64,000 bases of DNA from Arcobacter ellisii (GTDB taxonomy: Bacteria > Campylobacterota > Campylobacteria > Campylobacterales > Arcobacteraceae), in the NCBI RefSeq assembly GCF_003544915.1, contig NZ_CP032097.1, positions 1,984,001 to 2,048,000 on the forward strand. Direction: 5' to 3'. Positions 39,682-49,220 of this stretch are shown one piece after another. The position numbers were made by a program, and so were the translations under genes. The notes beneath the pieces were generated by a model. The model was not told the DNA's origin. It was given only the letters and a program-made list of their open reading frames with translations, and made no database searches. How positions within the stretch are numbered: the first letter of the stretch is position 1; each line of letters opens with the position of its first letter.

Positions 39682-41346
39682 TTGAATTTTGTCTACTATA
39701 AAGTACTATTTTTGATGTTGATACCTAGCTTTATCTTAATGTATTTTATACTTACAAAACAAAATAAATTGGAAAACTATTTTTCCAAAACTGCTCTAAA
39801 TAAACTTAGTATTTCAAATCAATACTTTTCAAACAAAACAAGAAATATTATTCTTTTTTTATCGCTCATTTTTATGATTATTGCATTAGCTCGTCCTGTT
39901 ACTAATGAAAAAATAAATAATTCTGAGACTTCATTAACTCCAATAATAATTGCAATTGATGTATCAAAATCAATGAAAGCAGTTGATTTATTTCCAAATA
40001 GATTAGAATTTGCAAAACAAAAACTTTTAAATATTTTGGATAATTCTAAAACAGAAGCTATTGGAGTTATTTTATTTGCAAAATCCTCTTTTTTACTTTC
40101 ACCTGTAACTGAAGATTTCAACTCTTTAAAAATTTTGATAAAAAATTTGGATACAGGAATAAATTTTGATAATGGAACAAACATCTATTCGACTCTTGAA
40201 ACAACAAATAAATTATTGAAAAATTATTCAAATAAAAATCTTCTTTTATTAACAGATGGTGGAGATAAAGAAAATTTTGACGAAGAGATAAATTTTGCAA
40301 ATAAAAATGACATCAAAATTTATACTTTAGCACTTGCTACATCAAATGGTTCAGCGATAAAAGAAGAAAATGGAAATTATTTAACAACAAAAGATGGGAA
40401 AATTGTTAATGTAAAACTAAACTCAAAAATAAAAGATTTAAGTTTAAAAACAGATGGTGGATATATTGAATACTCTTTAGATAATAAAGATATTGAACAA
40501 ATTTTAGATGATATAAATTCTAAATCTAATAAAGAAAAATTTGAAGAAAGAAAATATAAAACATACACTGAACTTTTTTATTATCCATTAACTATTGCAA
40601 TTTTTTTACTTTTAATTGCTTTTTCATCAATGCCCACTTTAAAAAGAACAAAACTTCCTATTTTTATTCTATTTTTTAGTTTCAATTTTACAAATTCACA
40701 ACTAATTGCTTCTTCTATTTTTGATTTTAAAACTATAAAAGAAGCCAATAAAGCTTATGAAAATCAAGATTATAACAAAGCATTAAAAGAGTTTGAAAAA
40801 CTTGATTCAAATGAATTTAGAGACTATAACTTGGCAAATAGTTTGTATAAAGAGAATAAATTCAAAGAGGCGATTGATATCTATAAAAATATAAAAACTT
40901 CATCAAATGATTTAGAGTTTAAAAAACTTCATAATCTAGGAAACGCCTATGCAAAAAATAGTGATTTTCAAAATGCAGTTGATAGTTATGAAAAAGCTTT
41001 AAAATTAAAAAATGATTCAACAACAAAAGAAAATCTACAATTAGTGAAAAAACTTTTAGATAATAAAAAAGATGATAATAAAAATCAAAACAAACAAGAT
41101 GAACAAAAAAATAACAAAGAGAATCAAAAACAAGAAGAAAATAAAGAAGATTCATCTCCAAAAGATGAAAATAAAACAAAAAAGCAAAATCAAAAAAATT
41201 TAAAAAATGAACAGTTAGAACAAAAAGAAGAAATCTCTAATTTTGAAGAAGAAAAATGGTTAAAAGAGCTTGAAAATCAAAAGACAAATTCAATGCTTAA
41301 AAAAATGGAATCTTCAAAAGAAGATTCCATCTCTAATCCTTGGTAA
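39682..41346 (+). CDS. BatB-like VWA protein with TPR repeats
   Basis: Two N-terminal membrane helices precede a VWA domain with its metal site DVSKSMKAVDL and TDGGDK (about 85-290). A third helix (about 300-318) leads to TPR repeats (about 365-460) and a Lys/Glu/Asn/Gln-rich low-complexity tail. This combines BatB and BatC features of the aerotolerance (Bat) systems, whose role is still unclear. No batA, batD or MoxR ATPase gene is adjacent in view. The start is TTG at 39682 with AAGGAG six bases upstream. Confidence 0.82.
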   Translation: MNFVYYKVLFLMLIPSFILMYFILTKQNKLENYFSKTALNKLSISNQYFSNKTRNIILFLSLIFMIIALARPVTNEKINNSETSLTPIIIAIDVSKSMKAVDLFPNRLEFAKQKLLNILDNSKTEAIGVILFAKSSFLLSPVTEDFNSLKILIKNLDTGINFDNGTNIYSTLETTNKLLKNYSNKNLLLLTDGGDKENFDEEINFANKNDIKIYTLALATSNGSAIKEENGNYLTTKDGKIVNVKLNSKIKDLSLKTDGGYIEYSLDNKDIEQILDDINSKSNKEKFEERKYKTYTELFYYPLTIAIFLLLIAFSSMPTLKRTKLPIFILFFSFNFTNSQLIASSIFDFKTIKEANKAYENQDYNKALKEFEKLDSNEFRDYNLANSLYKENKFKEAIDIYKNIKTSSNDLEFKKLHNLGNAYAKNSDFQNAVDSYEKALKLKNDSTTKENLQLVKKLLDNKKDDNKNQNKQDEQKNNKENQKQEENKEDSSPKDENKTKKQNQKNLKNEQLEQKEEISNFEEEKWLKELENQKTNSMLKKMESSKEDSISNPW

Positions 41347-41373
41347 AACAAAAGATTAATAATCTTTTGTTTT
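41345..41373. terminator. Bidirectional terminator between the BatB-like gene and ppk2
   Basis: Perfect 14-bp stem (AAAACAAAAGATTA) with a one-base loop. It covers the BatB-like stop and the last codons of the convergent PPK2 gene; a T-run follows on the plus strand and an A-run precedes. Confidence 0.8.
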
Positions 41374-42474
41374 TCTCATTTGTAAAAGTTCTTTTTGAAC
41401 AGAGATATTAACATCTTCATTAGCTTCAAAATCTAAAGAATAGTTTCTACCATCATAATCAACAGAATTTAAAATAATCTTCATAGCCTCTAAACGTGCC
41501 AGATGTTTATTATCACTTCTTACAATATGCCAAGGTGCACTTCTTGAAGTTGTACGTCTAAGCATTTCATATTTTTTTTCAGAAAATTCATCCCATAAAT
41601 CTTGTGCTTGCATATCAACTTCTGAAAATTTCCATTGTCTTAATGGATCATGTATTCTTCTATCAAATCTTCTTTTTTGTTCCTCTTTTGAAACAGAAAA
41701 ATAAAGTTTAATTAAAATCATTCCCTGTCTTACTAAATCTTGTTCGAAATTAACAATATCTTCCATAAAAATTTCATGTTCTTCAGGAGTACAAAATCCA
41801 AAAATTGGCTCAACCATTGCTCTATTGTACCAACTTCTATCAAATAATACTATCTCTCCACCTGTTGGAAAATGAGTGATATATCTTTGTAAAAACCATT
41901 GGTTTTTTTGCGTTTCAGTTGGTTTTCCAAGAGCAACTACTCTATAATGTTTATTATTCATATATCTAGTAATTCTTCTAATTGCTCCACCTTTTCCAGA
42001 AGCATCTCTTCCTTCAAAGATAATAATCATTCTTTTATTCTCTTTTTCTAACCAATTTTGAAGTTTAATCAACTCAATTTGATATTTTTTTAAAGCTTCC
42101 AAATCATAAATCTTTTGAATTCCTTCTGATAAAACATGTGGGTTCAGTTTTTCATAATTACCTAAAATTGATTTTAAAAAATCATTTTCTTCTTTCAATT
42201 TTTTTAAAACTTCATTATCTTTAGTTACCAATTTTTCTTCCTCTAAAGTAGTTTTTTCTTCTGTTTTTGATATTATAGAATCCTTAAATGATTGCATCAA
42301 TTCTATGGCATCTTTTCTTGTTAGATTATCTTTTTTTGTATAACCTAAAACTTTCACATATCTTTTTTTATCATGCTGAAATCTAACTATATATTTTCTT
42401 CCAAACTCAGGATGAGTCTCTTTAGAAATATATAAACCGCTATAATTTGTTCTTTCAAATTCATTCAAATTCAT
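41356..42474 (-). CDS. ppk2: Polyphosphate kinase 2 with an N-terminal integrase-arm-like domain
   Basis: PPK2 moves phosphate between polyphosphate and nucleotides. The catalytic domain (about 125-350) has Walker A EGRDASGKGG, the FDRSWYNRA Walker B segment and the lid. The first 70 residues look like the arm-type DNA-binding domain at the N-terminus of phage integrases, with GRKYIVRF and KRYVKVLG strands, then a coiled coil. The ATG overlaps the preceding ppk2 stop (TAATG). Different PPK2 classes prefer NDP or NMP; I cannot assign the class. Confidence 0.9.
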   Translation of the reverse strand: MNLNEFERTNYSGLYISKETHPEFGRKYIVRFQHDKKRYVKVLGYTKKDNLTRKDAIELMQSFKDSIISKTEEKTTLEEEKLVTKDNEVLKKLKEENDFLKSILGNYEKLNPHVLSEGIQKIYDLEALKKYQIELIKLQNWLEKENKRMIIIFEGRDASGKGGAIRRITRYMNNKHYRVVALGKPTETQKNQWFLQRYITHFPTGGEIVLFDRSWYNRAMVEPIFGFCTPEEHEIFMEDIVNFEQDLVRQGMILIKLYFSVSKEEQKRRFDRRIHDPLRQWKFSEVDMQAQDLWDEFSEKKYEMLRRTTSRSAPWHIVRSDNKHLARLEAMKIILNSVDYDGRNYSLDFEANEDVNISVQKELLQMRKTKDY

Positions 42475-43415
42475 TATGGTAACCTCGCAAATTTATTGTC
42501 TTGTTCCATATTTTCTATCTCTTCAGAACCACTTATTAAAATATCTCTATCAATATTAAAAATATCATCATTGGTTTTTTTCTCATAATCTATGTTAGAT
42601 AAAATATGTCTAATACAATTTAGTCTAGCTTTTTTCTTGTCATCACTTCTAATTACAATCCACGGGGCAATATCTGTATTTGAAGCCATTAACATAGAAA
42701 ATTTAGCAATTGTATACTTTTCCCATAAATTTTGAGACTCTTTGTCAACAGGAGATAATTTATATTGTTTTAAAGGGTCAACTTCTCTTTTTTTAAATCT
42801 TTTTAGTTGTTCTTTTTTTGAAACAGAAAAATAAAATTTCATCAAAATTATTCCTGATTTAACTAACATCTTTTCAAATTCTGGAACTTCTCTTAAAAAT
42901 TCATGATGTTCTTCAGTTGTACAAAATCCCATAACAGGCTCAACACCTGCTCTGTTGTACCAAGATCTATCAAAAAATACAATCTCACCTGCACTTGGAA
43001 GATGTTGAGTATATCTTTGAAAATACCATTGTGTTTTTTCTATATCACTTGGTTTTTCTAAAGCAACAACCCTTGCACCCCTTGGATTAAGATGTTCTGT
43101 AATTCTTTTTATAGTTCCACCTTTTCCAGCAGCATCTCTTCCTTCAAAAATCATTAAAATTTTTAAACCTTTTTCTTTCACATGATTTTGAAGTTTTAAA
43201 AGTTCAATTTGAAGTTTAGTTAACTCTCGTTCATACTCTAAAGTCTCTTTTCTAACCCAAATTTGTACTTTTTCTACACCATCATCATCTTTTTCTTTTA
43301 GTTTATTTCTTTTTCTACTTTTATCTTTATAATCATGTTTTAATGACTCTTTTGTATCAATAACTTCCATATCTGAAAATTCGTTATTTATTATATTTCT
43401 TTCATGCCCCGACAT
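42474..43415 (-). CDS. ppk2: Polyphosphate kinase 2
   Basis: A second, shorter PPK2 (313 residues) with EGRDAAGKGG, FFDRSWYNRAGVEP and a Lys/Asp-rich N-terminal extension of about 50 residues. It is upstream of and translationally coupled to the longer paralogue, so the two may form a mixed complex or split NMP and NDP phosphorylation. It follows nspC by nine bases, so it may belong to the polyamine gene string. Confidence 0.93.
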   Translation of the reverse strand: MSGHERNIINNEFSDMEVIDTKESLKHDYKDKSRKRNKLKEKDDDGVEKVQIWVRKETLEYERELTKLQIELLKLQNHVKEKGLKILMIFEGRDAAGKGGTIKRITEHLNPRGARVVALEKPSDIEKTQWYFQRYTQHLPSAGEIVFFDRSWYNRAGVEPVMGFCTTEEHHEFLREVPEFEKMLVKSGIILMKFYFSVSKKEQLKRFKKREVDPLKQYKLSPVDKESQNLWEKYTIAKFSMLMASNTDIAPWIVIRSDDKKKARLNCIRHILSNIDYEKKTNDDIFNIDRDILISGSEEIENMEQDNKFARLP

Positions 43416-43424
43416 TATTTTCTC

Positions 43425-44573
43425 CTATGAAAGTCTTACTTTATAGTCATTATACCCAAAGTTTTTTATAATTTGATAATTACTTTCATTATGTTTTATA
43501 ACAATTGATGGTAATTTTATACCATTAAAAGTTGTTGTTTTTACCATCGTATAGTGAATCATATCTTCTAAAATAATTTTATCTCCCACTTTTAATGGCT
43601 CATCAAAAGAGTAATCACCAATAATATCACCAGATAAACAAGTATTTCCACCTAATCTATAAGTATATTTTTTCTCACCAGCAACACCACTATTTCTAAT
43701 CATTGCTCTATATGGCATTGCAAGAGTATCTGGCATATGAGCTTCAGCACTTGTATCTAAAATTGCTAAATCCATACCATTGTGAATTACATCTAAAACA
43801 GTTGCCACTAAATAACCCGTTTGCCAACCTATTGCTTCACCTGGCTCCATATAAACTTTTAAATGAGGATATCTTGATTTAAAATCTTTTAAAAGTTTGA
43901 TTAATCCTTCAACATCATAATCAGCTCTTGTAATATGATGACCACCACCAAAATTTACCCATTTTAATCTGTCAAAATATTGGCTAAAGTTTTTTTCAAA
44001 AGCTGCAAGTGCACCTTCAAGTGCATCAACATTTTGTTCACAAAGAGCATGAAAATGAAAACCATCTAAAAATTCTAGTAAAGATTCATCAAAATTTGCT
44101 TTTGTTGTTCCCATTCTTGAAAATGGTGCGCAAGGATTATATAAATCTACTTCAACTGATGAGTATTCAGGATTTAATCTAATACCTAAAGATACTTTTC
44201 CAAAAGCTTTATCTTTAAATCTTTTTAATTGACTAAAAGAGTTAAAAACTAGATGATTTGAGATAGATATAATTTCATCTATTTCTTCATCTTTAAAAGC
44301 AGGACTATATGTATGAACTTCTCCACCAAACTCTTCTTTTGCAAGTATTGCTTCATGAAGTCCTGATGCACAACAACCTTTAAGATATTTTTTACATAAA
44401 TCAAAAGTTGAATGCATTGCAAAACCTTTAAGAGCAAGAAGAATATTGATATCTGCTTCATCTTGAACTCTTTTTAAAAGTTTTAAATTTTTTTCAAGTA
44501 AAACTTCTTCACAAACAAAAGCTGGACTTGGAAGCTTGTCAAAACTATCTACTGTTGTATAATTATTCTTCAT
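43425..44573 (-). CDS. nspC: Carboxynorspermidine/carboxyspermidine decarboxylase
   Basis: A PLP enzyme of the alanine racemase/decarboxylase fold III. It releases CO2 from carboxy(nor)spermidine to give spermidine-type polyamines. Seen: PLP-Lys in [11 protein letters not shown], the HALCEQN segment, and [11 protein letters not shown]. The 382-residue length is typical. Its start overlaps the rubredoxin gene by 11 bp; the matching synthase lies just upstream. Confidence 0.95.
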   Translation of the reverse strand: MKNNYTTVDSFDKLPSPAFVCEEVLLEKNLKLLKRVQDEADINILLALKGFAMHSTFDLCKKYLKGCCASGLHEAILAKEEFGGEVHTYSPAFKDEEIDEIISISNHLVFNSFSQLKRFKDKAFGKVSLGIRLNPEYSSVEVDLYNPCAPFSRMGTTKANFDESLLEFLDGFHFHALCEQNVDALEGALAAFEKNFSQYFDRLKWVNFGGGHHITRADYDVEGLIKLLKDFKSRYPHLKVYMEPGEAIGWQTGYLVATVLDVIHNGMDLAILDTSAEAHMPDTLAMPYRAMIRNSGVAGEKKYTYRLGGNTCLSGDIIGDYSFDEPLKVGDKIILEDMIHYTMVKTTTFNGIKLPSIVIKHNESNYQIIKNFGYNDYKVRLS

Positions 44574-44727
44574 ATGCTATAAAATCTTCTTTCCCTACTC
44601 CACAATCTGGACAAGACCAATCTTGGGGTAAATCTTCAAATGCAGTTCCTGCCTCAATCCCACTATCAGGATCACCAACAGCTGGGTCATATATATAGTC
44701 ACAAGCTGTACAAATATATTTTTGCAT
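44563..44727 (-). CDS. Rubredoxin
   Basis: A 54-residue protein with the two rubredoxin iron knots, [12 protein letters not shown] and [10 protein letters not shown], and the typical Asp/Pro-rich middle. It is a small cytoplasmic electron carrier that helps detoxify oxygen species or serves oxidoreductases. AAAGGAG lies seven bases before the ATG at 44727. It sits between the two polyamine genes, overlapping nspC by 11 bp, and is easily missed because of its size. Confidence 0.95.
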   Translation of the reverse strand: MQKYICTACDYIYDPAVGDPDSGIEAGTAFEDLPQDWSCPDCGVGKEDFIAYEE

Positions 44728-44752
44728 AATAAACTCCTTTATTTAAGATTTA

Positions 44753-45946
44753 TTATAACTCTAAAATTTTCCAAGGTAAACCTTGAGTCATTAACTCATC
44801 CATAAATGGTTTTGCATCAAACTCTTCAATATTAAATACTCCTGTATTTTTCCAAATACCTTTATATAATAATTTAGAACCAATCATTGCAGGAACTCCT
44901 GTAGTATAACTTACAGCTTGTGCTCCTGTCTCTTTATAACACTCTTGGTGGTCACAAACGTTATAAATATAAACTTTTCTTGGTTTTCCATCTTTAATAC
45001 CTTCAATGATACAACCAATATTTGTTTTACCTACAGTTCTTGGTCCAAGGCTTGCTGGATCTGGTAATAATGTAGTTAAAAATTCAATTGGAGTAATCAT
45101 CATACCTTTATGTTCAACTGGCTCAATACCTAACATTCCAACATTTTGTAAACAATTCATATGTTGAATATAAGCATCACCAAAAGTCATAAAAAATCTA
45201 ATTCTTTTTAAACCTTTAATATTTTTTGATAAAGATTCTAACTCTTCATGATATAGTAAATAAGATGGTTTTACACCAACTTCTGGATAATCATGGTCAA
45301 CTCTAATTTCTAAAGGAGTTGTTTCAATCCATTGACCATTTTCCCAATATCTACCATTTGCAGATACTTCTCTTAAGTTAATTTCTGGATTGAAATTTGT
45401 TGCAAATTTATACCCATGGTCACCAGCATTACAATCCATAATATCTATATAGTGAATCTCATCAAATAAATTTTGTTGAGCATATGCACAAAATACTCCT
45501 GTAACACCTGGGTCAAAACCTGAACCTAATAATCCCATAATTCCAGCTTCTTTAAACTGTCCATCTCTTTCCCATTGAAGTTTATATTCAAATTTTGCTT
45601 CATCTGGATGTTCATAATTTGCAGTATCTACATAATCTACTTTACATTTTGTACAAGCATCCATAATTGTTAAATCTTGATATGGTAATGCTACATTTAA
45701 TACTAATTTTGGATTTACTTTTTCAATTAATTTTATTAATTCATCAACACTGTCAGCATTAACACTGGCTACATCAATTTTTACACCTTGATTTTTTAAA
45801 ATATCAGCAGCAATTGCTTCACATTTAGAAACTGTTCTAGAAGCTAATGTAATATGTTCAAATGTGTCAATATTCATTGCACATTTAACAGTGGCTACTC
45901 TACTTACACCACCTGCCCCAATAATTAAAATACCTTTTTTGCTCAT
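44753..45946 (-). CDS. Carboxynorspermidine synthase (saccharopine dehydrogenase family)
   Basis: An NAD(P)-dependent enzyme that condenses aspartate semialdehyde with putrescine or diaminopropane. Seen: Rossmann loop ILIIGAGGVSRV at the N-terminus, GLLGSGFDPGVT and DCNAGDHG, as in the Lys1-like carboxynorspermidine synthases next to nspC in Vibrio and Campylobacter. Length 397. With nspC it forms the alternative spermidine pathway. It shares its precursor, aspartate semialdehyde, with the ectoine pathway. Confidence 0.93.
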   Translation of the reverse strand: MSKKGILIIGAGGVSRVATVKCAMNIDTFEHITLASRTVSKCEAIAADILKNQGVKIDVASVNADSVDELIKLIEKVNPKLVLNVALPYQDLTIMDACTKCKVDYVDTANYEHPDEAKFEYKLQWERDGQFKEAGIMGLLGSGFDPGVTGVFCAYAQQNLFDEIHYIDIMDCNAGDHGYKFATNFNPEINLREVSANGRYWENGQWIETTPLEIRVDHDYPEVGVKPSYLLYHEELESLSKNIKGLKRIRFFMTFGDAYIQHMNCLQNVGMLGIEPVEHKGMMITPIEFLTTLLPDPASLGPRTVGKTNIGCIIEGIKDGKPRKVYIYNVCDHQECYKETGAQAVSYTTGVPAMIGSKLLYKGIWKNTGVFNIEEFDAKPFMDELMTQGLPWKILEL

Positions 45947-46097
45947 TTATTTACTCCGATATATTTTTATGTAACCATTATACAATTTTAAAGTATAAGA
46001 AAGAATGAAACAGAATTAAATTTATTATTTGATAACAATTTGATTACAATTAACGTGCTTTTAATAATTGCTTATGTAAACTTCGTTTTTAAGTTAT

Positions 46098-46494
46098 GGG
46101 GATGACTTGGTATCGATTAGAGCAGTGAGTATAAGTTGCATGTCGGCCTGAACATGCCGTTACGCGGTTCATTTTTTTTAGACGCAAACAATACAAATTA
46201 CGCTCCAGCTTACGCAAAAGCTGCGTAAGTTTAACAACTTACTGACTCGCCTAACGGCTTGAGTCTTTGGAGACTGGCACTACAGATTCTATCTATGTAG
46301 ATAATTGCTGGTTCAACCTAGATAGATTATTTTTGAGGGATTGATTGAACTTCAAAAAGAAATTCCAAATCTTAGCTTTATGATTGCTTCGGGAGTTGAG
46401 TTGTCATTAAGTGAAATTTTTCAACTCTGCTAAACATGTAGACGCTTATATAAGCTGTTTTAAGACTGCGGTTCGATCCCGCACATCTCCACCA
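46098..46494 (+). ncRNA. ssrA: Transfer-messenger RNA (tmRNA)
   Basis: The 5' end GGGGATG can pair with CATCTCC before the encoded CCA at the 3' end. The T arm GGTTCGATCC is clear. The internal tag frame starts at 46184 and ends at TAA 46226-46228, encoding ANNTNYAPAYAKAA, of the type found in the Campylobacterota. tmRNA rescues stalled ribosomes with SmpB. Its 3' end is the attachment site for the integrase that follows. Ends are estimated from the acceptor stem. Confidence 0.95.
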
Positions 46495-46636
46495 TTAACT
46501 TTTTCAACTTTCTTAAATTCTAATCAAACTTCATCAAACCTCTTTACAATCGGGCTTTCTAAAGGTATAATACTTTTTCAACAATTATCAATTTTAATCA
46601 ATAATTGTCAAATCAGGTTACTAATAGGTTACTAAA

Positions 46637-47737
46637 ATGGCATATATAAATTCAAAAAAATTTGGTTCAACTGTTCAACATTATAAAAAAGAAAATGGTG
46701 ACATTAGTTATTATATAACTTACAAAGATGAATTTAACAAATTAAAAAGAATTAAAGTTGGTGATAAATCACAAGGTATAACAGAACCTTATTGCAATAG
46801 AAAAAGAAATGAGATTTTAAATAAAATTAGATTGGGAGAAGATATTCCAATCAAACAAAAAAAGAAAGATTCTACAACGCTTAATAGCATTGCAGAAATA
46901 TATTTTACAGATAAAAAATCAGCTGAAAAAAGAAAATCAAAATATGATATTCATATCAAGCCAGTTTTTGGAAATTCAAATGTTAATAGCATCAAAAGAG
47001 AAGATATTTTAAACTTTAGAAACCAAATACTAGAAAAAGGAAAATCTTTACAAACAGCAAAAGGAATTATCCAATTAATTTCTACTATTTATAATTATAA
47101 TATTCAAGAAAAATCACTAAAAACATTTAATCCTGCAATTGGAATAAAGTGGGATAAACAATATAAAATAGATAATACAAGAGAAAAGTATCTTGACCTA
47201 AATGAGATTAAATTATTACTCTCTGAAATATCAAACAACCCTACTCTTTTATTGTTTGTTGAACTTTCATTACAAACTGGTGGAAGATTAGAAACTATCT
47301 TACATATTCAGAAAAAACATATAAATTTTCAAGAAGGTTCAATTCAACTAAAAAATCTAAAAACAAATGACACATACACAGGTTTTATCCAAGATGAACT
47401 ATCAAATAAATTAAAAGAAATTTGTGAGAAATTGAATGTGAATGATTATGTTGTACATTTTGAAAAAGGTAAAAAATCTACATCAAGACAAATTCAAAAT
47501 CGTTTACAACCTATAATGAATGAACTTTTTAATCAAGGTTTAGAAAAAAATGATTCTAAAAATAGAACTGTAATTCATACACTAAGACACACTTTTGCAT
47601 CTCATCTAGCTATTAATGGAACTCCAATTTTTACAATAAAAGAACTAATGAATCACTCTGATATTGAACAAACTATGAGATATGCAAAACTTGCTCCTGA
47701 TTCAGGGAAAAAAAATGTACTTAATCTTTATAGATAG
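46637..47737 (+). CDS. Phage-type tyrosine integrase
   Basis: 366 residues: an N-terminal arm-binding domain (about 1-60), a core-binding domain (about 75-165) and a catalytic domain with Arg in TGGRLETIL, the HTLRHTFASHL box and MNHSDIEQTMRYAKL containing the Tyr nucleophile. It reads away from ssrA, the arrangement of islands that insert into tmRNA. The ATG follows the TTACTAA region without a strong ribosome site. The 256 bp after it are AT-rich with only a hairpin. Confidence 0.93.
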   Translation: MAYINSKKFGSTVQHYKKENGDISYYITYKDEFNKLKRIKVGDKSQGITEPYCNRKRNEILNKIRLGEDIPIKQKKKDSTTLNSIAEIYFTDKKSAEKRKSKYDIHIKPVFGNSNVNSIKREDILNFRNQILEKGKSLQTAKGIIQLISTIYNYNIQEKSLKTFNPAIGIKWDKQYKIDNTREKYLDLNEIKLLLSEISNNPTLLLFVELSLQTGGRLETILHIQKKHINFQEGSIQLKNLKTNDTYTGFIQDELSNKLKEICEKLNVNDYVVHFEKGKKSTSRQIQNRLQPIMNELFNQGLEKNDSKNRTVIHTLRHTFASHLAINGTPIFTIKELMNHSDIEQTMRYAKLAPDSGKKNVLNLYR

Positions 47738-47962
47738 TATTATTTTGCGTAGAAGATTAACTTATTTTAATATATAATCTCTTACATTTTAAGTACGATA
47801 ACTTGTTTTTTGAATTGTTAGACATTATGTTTTATCTTAATTTCATAAATATTTAAATTCATCTTTTTTATCATCATCTGATTCAACTTCTATATCTTTA
47901 TTTAAAAACCTATAATATAGAACTTTTATAAAAAATAAGGCTTAATAAAAAATGTACCAAAA

Positions 47963-47990
47963 ATTAAATTTATCTAATAATAAATTTAAT
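47963..47990 (-). terminator. Hairpin downstream of the retron-like operon
   Basis: Inverted repeat ATTAAATTTAT ... ATAAATTTAAT (11-bp stem, AT only) a few bases after the reverse transcriptase stop. Weak as a terminator because it lacks GC pairs. Confidence 0.4.
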
Positions 47991-47993
47991 AGT

Positions 47994-49082
47994 TTATTGT
48001 TTAAATACTACATAGTATTTTTCTAATAATATACTTCCTATCCTATGATTTATTGATTTAACAAAGTAAATTTTTCCCAATAAATGTTCTTTAAATGATT
48101 CTTCTGAAGAAAAAGCTGTCTTTGAAGTTTTTTTTAAATGACTCTCAAGTCCATACTTATCAATGTAGTACATTGTATTATTTATATAATTAACTATTTT
48201 TTTAGAAGGTTTAAGTTCTCCATTAATGATATTAACTCCTGTAACTTTTTTAATCATCTTAGGAGACACTATTCTAATTTTAGAATTATTTAATTTTAAA
48301 GAGTATTTCTTTAATATTTCTCTTATATCAGATACAATTTTTTGACAAGTATCATAAGTTTCAAAATCTCCAGAAATTGACATATCATCAGAATATCTTG
48401 TATAAGAACTACTTGAGTATTTTTCCAATAATAATGCAATCTCTTCATCAAATTTGCTTGCATAGAGATTTGATATTTTAGGACTAGTACAAGCTCCTTG
48501 GGCTAAAACTCATTTGGACTTAAAATAAGGTTTTATTTTATCTTTAAAATCATTGGGTTCAGCTATAGTACATAATCTTGATAATTCTAACGAGAGTAAT
48601 TTGGGATAACCTAATTCAAAAAATATTTGATAGACAGAATCTTCTTTTATTGAACTAAAAAAATCTTTAATATCTAATTTAATTAACCAGTTATCAGAAA
48701 TATGAGCTTCAGCATTTTTTTTAATTGAAGAATTTTTTTCATATGCAGTAGAGTAAACACTTGATTTTAACCTGTCAAGTATATTATTCTTAATCCATCT
48801 CTGAACAACAGCAAGATTTTTTCTAGGGATATATAATTCTCTAAGTTTATTGTTTTTTTTGATAACTTTTTTTTGATAAGGTTTTACTCTACGTTGAGTA
48901 TAATAAAGTAATGTTTTATAATCTTGATTTGTTAATATTGCAAGATTTTTTAAAGTAAAAATAGGTTCAACATTATTTTTAGTTGTTTCTTCCCATATTT
49001 TTCTACATTCTAACAAATATTTATCAGAAATTCTTTTTGTATCAAAAGGATTAAAGGTATTTTCTATTAAATATGTACCCAT
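47994..49082 (-). pseudogene. Retron-type reverse transcriptase with an in-frame TGA
   Basis: Two pieces in the same frame are separated only by a TGA at codon 191 (48510-48512). Joined, they give 362 codons. Retron hallmarks are present: NAEAH (123-127, the NAxxH motif), LDIKDFFSSI, QGACTSPKISN, the catalytic YSDD (230-233) and VTG (280-282). The codon is probably a mutated TGG, since Trp is reasonable before the VLAQGA loop. The ATG at 49082 has AAGGAG five bases upstream. Truncation at 191 removes the active site unless the stop is read through or is a sequence error. Confidence 0.88.
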
Positions 49083-49085
49083 TTC

Positions 49086-49215
49086 AGCTCCTTTGGAGCT
49101 TAAATAGATTGTAAGTATGTAGTTGAGCATATACTTACAATTCTATTTAAGTTACGAAGTAAAATTATCCTTAATTGTTTTATAGCAACTACTATAAACC
49201 GTTTGATAAACAAAC
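49086..49215 (-). ncRNA. Candidate retron msr-msd RNA
   Basis: Between the effector and the reverse transcriptase, the minus strand can fold into short hairpins (49201-49215 GTTTG/CAAAC; 49179-49198 TTTATAG/CTATAAA) and then a long one at 49099-49151: two 10-bp stems (CTTAAATAGA and TTGTAAGTAT with complements) with a one-base bulge and a 12-base loop. Short msr-like hairpins followed by a long msd-like stem just upstream of the RT is the retron layout. The a1/a2 end pairing and the branching G were not identified. Confidence 0.55.
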
Positions 49216-49220
49216 AATCC

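Noticed and set aside
49099-49151. Long hairpin read as a terminator for the PRTase gene
   Set aside because: On the minus strand it is not followed by a T-run; GCTCC and the RT ribosome site follow directly.
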